Notes under the pieces: generated by a model
The model's input: only the letters and a program-made list of their open reading frames with translations
Databases searched by the model: none
What the model was told of the DNA's origin: nothing
In this document: positions 57,106 to 63,079 of the stretch, piece by piece
How positions within the stretch are numbered: the stretch's first letter is position 1
Layout of the letters: the number at the start of each line of letters is the position of its first letter
Position numbers and translations under genes: made by a program
From: Elusimicrobiota bacterium
GTDB lineage: Bacteria > Elusimicrobiota > Elusimicrobia > UBA1565 > UBA9628
Length of the DNA: 63,079 bases
Direction: 5' to 3'
NCBI GenBank assembly: GCA_030696455.1
Contig: JAUYSH010000028.1
Location: forward strand, 1-63,079

Positions 57106-58941
57106 CTAAGGGCGGGCTTCCAGCTTCGAGAGGAGCGCCCTCGCCTCGGCGAGGTTCTCCGGATACTCCGCCGGATCGGCGGGGTCCTTCGTCTCCTCGA
57201 CCATCTTAAGGACCCGGATCGCGTCGTCCTTGCGCTTGAAGTGCAGGTAGGCCTCGGCCAGCGGCAGGTGGTTGGCGGTGTAGCGCGGCGAGAGGCGCAG
57301 CGCCGTCTCGAACTCCTCGAGAGCCTTCTTCTTGCTGCCCCCCGCGAAGCCCGGCACCTGCCACAGGATCTCGGCCAGGACGTTGTGCGCGCCGCCATGA
57401 GACGGATCGAGCCGGATCACCTCGGCCATCTCTTTTTTGAGGGGCTTGATGATGAACAGAGCATTCATCAGGCCCTTCGTCTCGCCCCAGCGCCCGAGCG
57501 CCACGCCAAGCCAGAAATGGGCCTCCGCGGTCACCGAGGACAGCGCCACGGACTTCTCGCAATCGGCCTTGGCCGACTCGTACAAGGCGAGCTTATCGGC
57601 GCGCTTCTCTTTTTTTTCCGCGAGCCGGACCTTGGCCCGGCACAGCCGCCACAGATAGGGCGCCTTCCACGCCTCGGACTCGCCGATGATCTCGCTTTTG
57701 AACGTCTCATTGAGACCGGCGATGTTCTTGTCGAGATTGTCTCCGAGGTGGCGCTGGAAATACTGCGCGTCGAACGACTCCGGCGAAGCGAGCTTGTTCG
57801 CCCGCGCGGGCAGGGCCAAAACTGAAAATACCGCAATGCCTGACACCGCCATCGCGGCGGCCTTGGCGGCCCAGTGGGCGGCGCGGGTCATCGAGTCGCT
57901 CATGGTTTTGGCTCCGGCGTCCGCGAAGGAGACGGTCTTCTTGAAAGGCAGAGCGGCGGGCGACACCTGGCCGGCGACGGCGACGCAGGGCACGCCGGCT
58001 TTCCTCGCCGCGCGGGCCAGGGCCACGGGGGCCTTGCCGAACAGGCTCGTCTTGTCGAGGCGGCCTTCGGCCGTGACGACGATATCGGAGATCTTGAGCG
58101 CCTTGAGCGCGCCCGTCTTGTCCAGGATCCAGGCGGCGCCGGGCACGAGCTCCGCGCCCGCGAAGGCGAGCAGGCCCGCGCCCAGGCCGCCCGCGGCCCC
58201 CGCGCCCGGCACGGCGGCCACCGAAACGCCCAGGTCCCGGTGCAGCGCCCGGGCCCAGACGGCCAGCGCGCGGTCGATCCGCGCGACCTGCGCGGGCGTC
58301 GCTCCTTTCTGCGGGCCGAACACGCGCGCCGAGCCCTTGGGCCCGAGCAGCGGGTTGGTCACGTCGGACAGCGCGATCACCTTCACGCCCGAGAGCAGGA
58401 CGCGGACCGCGCGCGCGTCGACCGAGCACAGCCGGGACAGGTCCGCGGCGCCGTCGGGCAGCTCGCGGCCGTCGCAGTCGAGCAGGCGCGCGCCGAGGGC
58501 CCGGGCCATGCCCGCGCCGCCGTCGCTCGACGCGGTGCCGCCCATGCCCACGATGACCGTGCGCGCGCCCCGGCGGACCGCGTCGCGGATCAGATCGCCG
58601 GTGCCGCGAGAGGTCGCGGCCATGGGCCGCCGCTTGCCCGCGGGCACGAGGGCCAGGCCCGAGGCGCGGGCCATCTCGATGACCGCTATTTTATTCGGGG
58701 CGATCCAGAGGTAGGACGCGCGCCGGCGCTCGCCGAGAGGACCGCGCGCGGGGGCCGAGACGACGGCGCCGCCCATGGAGACCTTGAGAGCGTCGATCAG
58801 GCCGTCGCCGCCGTCGGCCACGGGAATCTCGACGATCTCGGCATCCTTGAAAACGGAGCGGACGCCGCGGGCCAAGGCCCGAGCGGCGTCCACGCACGAC
58901 AGGCTCCCTTTAAAGGCGTTGGGAGCGACAAGAACCCTCAT
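57106..58941 (-). CDS. Glycerate 2-kinase fused in frame to an exported-type TPR protein
   Basis: 611 residues without a stop. Residues 1 to about 365 are a complete GarK/GlxK-type glycerate kinase: VLVAPNAFKGSLSCVDAARA, VADGGDGLIDAL, TSRGTGDLIRDA, GMGGTASSDGGAGMARALG, SDVTNPLLG, FGPQKGATP, VTAEGRLDKTSLFGKAP. Residues about 347-382 then read like a signal peptide (MTRAAHWAAKAAAMAVSG, IAVFSVLALPARA) followed by a TPR-like domain (AHFWLGVALGRWGETKG, EFETALRLSPRYTANHLPLA). The second part may be a separate overlapping gene starting at ATG 57852 or slightly upstream (57888 or 57900). TACGGT 6 nt before ATG 58941 fits the leaderless pattern. Confidence 0.7.
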   Translation of the reverse strand: MRVLVAPNAFKGSLSCVDAARALARGVRSVFKDAEIVEIPVADGGDGLIDALKVSMGGAVVSAPARGPLGERRRASYLWIAPNKIAVIEMARASGLALVPAGKRRPMAATSRGTGDLIRDAVRRGARTVIVGMGGTASSDGGAGMARALGARLLDCDGRELPDGAADLSRLCSVDARAVRVLLSGVKVIALSDVTNPLLGPKGSARVFGPQKGATPAQVARIDRALAVWARALHRDLGVSVAAVPGAGAAGGLGAGLLAFAGAELVPGAAWILDKTGALKALKISDIVVTAEGRLDKTSLFGKAPVALARAARKAGVPCVAVAGQVSPAALPFKKTVSFADAGAKTMSDSMTRAAHWAAKAAAMAVSGIAVFSVLALPARANKLASPESFDAQYFQRHLGDNLDKNIAGLNETFKSEIIGESEAWKAPYLWRLCRAKVRLAEKKEKRADKLALYESAKADCEKSVALSSVTAEAHFWLGVALGRWGETKGLMNALFIIKPLKKEMAEVIRLDPSHGGAHNVLAEILWQVPGFAGGSKKKALEEFETALRLSPRYTANHLPLAEAYLHFKRKDDAIRVLKMVEETKDPADPAEYPENLAEARALLSKLEARP

Positions 58942-58947
58942 CGAGGA

Positions 58948-58953
58948 ACCGTA
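58948..58953 (-). promoter_or_regulatory. Weak -10 hexamer of the glycerate kinase gene
   Basis: TACGGT on the minus strand ends 6 nt before ATG 58941; same spacing as the stronger leaderless promoters, but a poorer hexamer. Confidence 0.3.
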
Positions 58954-58995
58954 TCAGGCCGTTTATTAAGAAAGGAGATCCGCGGCCCTGTACGT

Positions 58996-60303
<1,308 letters not shown>

Positions 60304-60309
60304 GGGCCG

Positions 60310-60337
60310 ATTCTACATAAAAACATCACCCCGTCAA
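60310..60337 (-). promoter_or_regulatory. Promoter of the glutamate dehydrogenase gene
   Basis: Minus strand: TTGACG (60337-60332), 16 nt, TAGAAT (60315-60310). The hexamer ends 6 nt before ATG 60303; a clear leaderless arrangement. Confidence 0.68.
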
Positions 60338-60381
60338 ATGATTCCGAACGCCGTCGGGGGCGGGCGGTATTGTTCAAATGA

Positions 60382-60387
60382 TAGAAT
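60382..60387 (+). promoter_or_regulatory. -10 hexamer of the CBM48 gene
   Basis: TAGAAT ends 8 nt before ATG 60396. It makes the earlier ATG 60378 unusable and so fixes the start. Confidence 0.55.
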
Positions 60388-60395
60388 CGAATCGG

Positions 60396-60845
60396 ATGAA
60401 CTGGCGAAGCAAGTGGGCGTTCTGGGCGACGGTCGCGGCCGTGCTGGCCTTGATCAGCGTGCCCTCGTACACCTGGGTATCCGCGCTCAACGACTACCGG
60501 CGCTTCCTCTCGGGCTGGGAGCCCGCGCCGCTCAAGAACACGGGCACGACCTTCACTCCTCACGGAGGCGGAAGAGAAAGCCTCCCCACCTTGACCTCGG
60601 TCGAGTTCCGCCACCGTGCTCCGAAGGCCCGATCGGTGGAGCTCGTCGGGGATTTCAACGCGTGGCGGCCGGGCCTGCTGCGGATGGGCCGCGACGGGGA
60701 CGGCATATGGACCGTCTCGGTCCCCGTCGTGAAAGGACGGCATAAATATCTATTTCTGGTCGACGGAGAGCCCAAGGTCGACGACCGCGCGGACACGGCG
60801 GACGGCCCCGAGGGGCGCCGCGTGTCGGTGAGGATCGTCAAGTGA
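60396..60845 (+). CDS. Membrane-anchored CBM48 (glycogen-binding-like) protein
   Basis: 149 residues from ATG 60396. One N-terminal membrane helix (WAFWATVAAVLALISVPSY), a linker, then an early-set/CBM48 domain (about 68-149): VEFRHRAPKARSVELVGDFNAW is the family signature, followed by GIWTVSVPVVKGRHKYLFLVDG. Such domains bind alpha-glucans in branching enzymes and AMPK-beta. Its stop overlaps the next gene (GTGA), a GH57-like protein, so the pair may handle alpha-glucan at the envelope. Confidence 0.8.
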   Translation: MNWRSKWAFWATVAAVLALISVPSYTWVSALNDYRRFLSGWEPAPLKNTGTTFTPHGGGRESLPTLTSVEFRHRAPKARSVELVGDFNAWRPGLLRMGRDGDGIWTVSVPVVKGRHKYLFLVDGEPKVDDRADTADGPEGRRVSVRIVK

Positions 60846-62512
60846 GCTTCGCCCTGTTCCTCACGCTGCTTGCCGGGAGCGCCTCAGGCCAGACGCTTCC
60901 CGGCGCGCTGGTTTGGCTGCCGCCGGAAGGCTTCAAGCAATGGAGCGGCGTGGACGCGCTCATGAGGAACGACCGGGACCTTATGCTCACGATCGGAGTT
61001 TCGCCGGCGATGGCGACGCCGCTGGTGAAGGCCGCGTTGGCTCCATGGATCGAGAAAGGACGCCTCGAGGTGGCCGCGCGCATCGACGGAGATCCCATCC
61101 TGACGATGATCGCCGGCCATCCCGCCGCGCCCCGGCCCCAGGACCCGCTCGAGCGGGTGGTCCACGCGCGCGAACGCCTCGAGAAGGCGCTGGGCTCCCT
61201 CCCGTCGGGCTTCGTGCCCGGCGCCGGAGCGGTGGACGCGGCCGTAGCCTCCTCTCTGGGCCAAAGCGGAGCGGCGTGGATCCTGGCCGGCCCTTACGCC
61301 GGACCCGAGGAGCCCTGGTCCCAGACGGGGACCGCGGTCCTCGTGCCCTCCGGCGCGACGGCCCTCTACGACGAGAGCGCGTCGACGTCCTCGGTTTTCC
61401 TCGCGGCCGCGGCCTCCATTGCGCGTCCCTCGCAGGGTTGGGCGACCGTCGGCGCCCTGGCCCGCGCCCGGGCCGACCTCCACGGCGAACCCTCCCCCGA
61501 CGCGGCCTGGCCCGCCTGGGATTCCGAGGCCGCGGCTTCCCCGCCCGCAGGGGAAGGCGCCCGGGCGGCGTGGGAGGCGTACGGCGCGGCGGCGGAAACC
61601 CTGCAGCGCTACCAGAACTCCGGCTCGGCCGACCTCCGCACGCTCGACGCGGCCATCGACCTGCTCCGACGCTGCCAGGCCGCCCGGTATTACCGCGCCG
61701 CCGATGACGAGAACGTCCCCGCGGGGCTGAGGACGGCCTTGGTCGCCGTCTACAAGCGCTTGAAGCTGCCCGCGCCCCATGCGCTGTACGGCAGCGGTCC
61801 CTCCATCTCCGCCGCGACCGCGGCCGCCGGCCCGAGCGACGGGCCCACGGGCGTGCGCGCGCTGTCGGGGCCGTCCTGGTTCGAGTTCCGCGCCCCGCCG
61901 GGCACCATCGCACTTCTCCCGACCCTGACGCCGGGCGCCACCGCGGCCATCGCGGACGGCGGAACGGCCGCCGATCCATGGCGCATCCTGAGCCTGCGGG
62001 GCGACTGGGACGACGCCGAGGTCCGCTTGACCGTGCGCGTGGGCCGCGCCTCGCATGCCGCGCCGCGCCCGGTCTACGAGCTCTACACTGATTTCAACCG
62101 GGTGCTCGGCGCCGGCCGCGTGCCCCTGCTCGAGGGCCGGGCAGCCGTCGTCCTCGCTCGAGATGCCTGGGAGCTGGCGCTGTCCATCGCCGGCGACGAG
62201 GCGCGGCTGTTCCGAGCGCGCGGCGGCGGCGAGCCGGATGAGATCGCCGTGTTCAAAGCTCATTGGAAATCCGACCGGGGAGAAGTCGTCGTCTCGGTGC
62301 CGCGCTCCTTCATGCGCGGCAATCCGGCGCGATGGGGCTGGGCCGCGGTCGCGCTCGCGGAGGATCCGGCGCGCCCCGGGCGCAGTCCCGCCGCTTCGCT
62401 GGTCGGCGCCGACGGCACCATCCTGCTCGGGGTCCTAGCCCCCGCGGGGCAGCAGAAGCCGATACTCTCGCGCGCGAACGCGCGCGTCCCCGCCGCCCGC
62501 CTCGACCCCTAG
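60842..62512 (+). CDS. Exported protein with degenerate GH57-like and beta-sandwich domains
   Basis: 556 residues from a GTG overlapping the CBM48 stop. Signal peptide to about SASG. Residues 17-320 look like a shortened GH57 (alpha-amylase/amylopullulanase) barrel with LMLTIGVSPAMATPLV near the start and LLRRCQAARYYRAADDEN ... LRTALVAVYKRLKLPAP where GH57 proteins have their helical region. The catalytic Glu/Asp segments are not evident, so it may bind rather than cut glucan. Residues 340-540 are a beta-sandwich like the glucodextranase C-terminal module (ELYTDFNRVLGAGR, VYELY). Confidence 0.5.
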   Translation: MSFALFLTLLAGSASGQTLPGALVWLPPEGFKQWSGVDALMRNDRDLMLTIGVSPAMATPLVKAALAPWIEKGRLEVAARIDGDPILTMIAGHPAAPRPQDPLERVVHARERLEKALGSLPSGFVPGAGAVDAAVASSLGQSGAAWILAGPYAGPEEPWSQTGTAVLVPSGATALYDESASTSSVFLAAAASIARPSQGWATVGALARARADLHGEPSPDAAWPAWDSEAAASPPAGEGARAAWEAYGAAAETLQRYQNSGSADLRTLDAAIDLLRRCQAARYYRAADDENVPAGLRTALVAVYKRLKLPAPHALYGSGPSISAATAAAGPSDGPTGVRALSGPSWFEFRAPPGTIALLPTLTPGATAAIADGGTAADPWRILSLRGDWDDAEVRLTVRVGRASHAAPRPVYELYTDFNRVLGAGRVPLLEGRAAVVLARDAWELALSIAGDEARLFRARGGGEPDEIAVFKAHWKSDRGEVVVSVPRSFMRGNPARWGWAAVALAEDPARPGRSPAASLVGADGTILLGVLAPAGQQKPILSRANARVPAARLDP

Positions 62513-62573
62513 GAGCAACGCTTCGCGACGACCCGGCGGACGGCTTCGCGACGGCCCGGCACGGCTTCGTGAC

Positions 62574-62701
62574 GGCCCGGCGGCGGTTTCATGTCCTTCG
62601 GGGCCGCTCGGCATTGAGCCTCGCTTGGGGTCGACCGCGATCGACGGAGCAAACATAGCGGCGACCCCACACCCCTCAGGACATGAAACCGCCGCCGGGC
62701 C
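62574..62701. repeat. Perfect 24-bp inverted repeat
   Basis: Arms 62574-62597 and 62678-62701 are exact reverse complements (core GGTTTCATGTCCT / AGGACATGAAACC) separated by 80 bp that also contain smaller inverted segments. Confidence 0.85.
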
Positions 62702-62720
62702 TTATGAAGGTCATCAAGGA

Positions 62721-63079
62721 ATCGCCCCGCCTGCTTCCTCGCCGTTGCGCGCAGGCGAAGAAGCCCATCGCCGCAGGCGATAAATCCGTTGCCGTTGCCG
62801 TTGCCGTGCGCACGCGAGGCTGACCTGACGGGTCATCGGGGAGGAGGATCGACCCGCGCCGGGGCGGAGGGTCCGCCGCGACAAGGGTTCTTCATACGTC
62901 GCGGACGGACCCGAGAGTGAGGTCAATCCGAACGCCCCCGGCGAGGGTCGATCCTCCTCCCCGATGACCCGTCAGGTCAGCCTCGCGTGCGCACGGCAAC
63001 GGCAACGGCAACGGATTTATCGCCTGCGGCGATGGGCTTCTTCGCCTGCGCGCAACGGCGAGGAAGCAGGCGGGGCGAT
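62721..63079. repeat. Perfect 135-bp inverted repeat at the window end
   Basis: Arms 62721-62855 and 62945-63079 match base for base as reverse complements. The 89-nt middle continues pairing imperfectly (62869-62882 with 62899-62913, one extra base). Each arm has a (GTTGCC)n run and a GC-rich end. The right arm stops exactly at the window edge. Confidence 0.88.

Larger units (their letters stand above)
62513..63079. other. Gene-free end region made of direct and inverted repeats
   Basis: No gene recognised in 567 bp. Direct repeats of GACGGCCCGGC-type (62517-62581), a 24-bp inverted repeat and a 135-bp inverted repeat occupy most of it. Open frames here follow the repeats and look non-coding. 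Confidence 0.7.

Noticed and set aside
57838-57847. GGTGTCAGGC at the kinase-TPR junction as a third copy of the repeat family
   Set aside because: Only 10 bp match, in coding sequence, and it continues differently (AT instead of CT); chance cannot be excluded.

Overview
The window is a GC-rich stretch of a diderm (Gram-negative type) bacterial chromosome with 67 genes called as protein-coding (one a frameshifted remnant) and five tRNAs. Gene content and style (BatD/BatE remnant, DUF151 nuclease + HU + MerR cluster, murB-ftsQAZ followed by pilT, beta-barrel porins, an MFS carrier with an added N-terminal signal peptide) look most like a free-living Elusimicrobiota lineage. That assignment is inferred from recall of family style, not proven.

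Layout. 1-4.5 kb: end of a Bat operon, an acidic exported protein, a Fur regulator, an ASCH protein, a small basic protein, miaB and a PilZ protein. 4.5-8.05 kb: an AT-richer accessory island with an 836-residue exported multidomain protein that looks like a polymorphic toxin, an overlapping candidate immunity gene and two immunity-like paralogues, one frameshifted. 8.1-14.8 kb: housekeeping genes miaA, a membrane spermidine-synthase-like protein, hflX, plsY, gpsA, a bifunctional nuclease, HU and MerR. 14.9-17.8 kb: tRNA-Pro(GGG), tRNA-Pro(CGG), acylphosphatase, a sigma-70 factor, apt, tRNA-Arg(CCU) and a TPR membrane protein. 18-21 kb: two outer-membrane beta-barrel genes, the first with a structured leader and a strong terminator.

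21-23 kb is the most unusual non-coding region: a short winged-helix-like gene preceded by DnaA-box-like sequences and a 20-bp palindrome, followed by a tandem repeat, a dif/Xer-like site and about 600 bp of A-tract repeats. All genes from 1.7 to 22 kb point right and all genes from 23 to 35.8 kb point left, so transcription converges here.

23-35.8 kb (minus strand) is one long near-continuous operon: murB, ftsQ, ftsA, ftsZ, pilT, deoxynucleoside kinase, pgeF, hisC, cmk, plsC, an S1-domain protein, a TPR protein, lysA and a small membrane protein, most with overlapping stop/start codons. It joins wall precursor supply, division and lipid/nucleotide metabolism. A perfect 31-bp inverted repeat separates it from the rightward genes.

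36-63 kb holds short operons in alternating directions: a rhomboid-like protein and glycosidase-like protein, tRNA-Lys and tRNA-Glu, a double SNase protein, a ROK kinase, a substrate-binding protein/histidine kinase/response regulator set, a BON protein, the MFS carrier, an Ig-ACT protein, superoxide dismutase, a PAS histidine kinase, dapB-folK-panB-hydrolase-panC, an envelope trio (HAMP, large exported protein, double PDZ), a glycerate kinase fused to an exported TPR protein, glutamate dehydrogenase, and a CBM48/GH57-like pair. The window ends inside a perfect 135-bp inverted repeat.

A cross-cutting signal: at 16 loci a good -10 hexamer ends only 6 to 9 nt before the start codon, so many genes are probably transcribed as leaderless mRNAs. 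Genes inside operons use Shine-Dalgarno sites or ATGA/GTGA overlaps instead.
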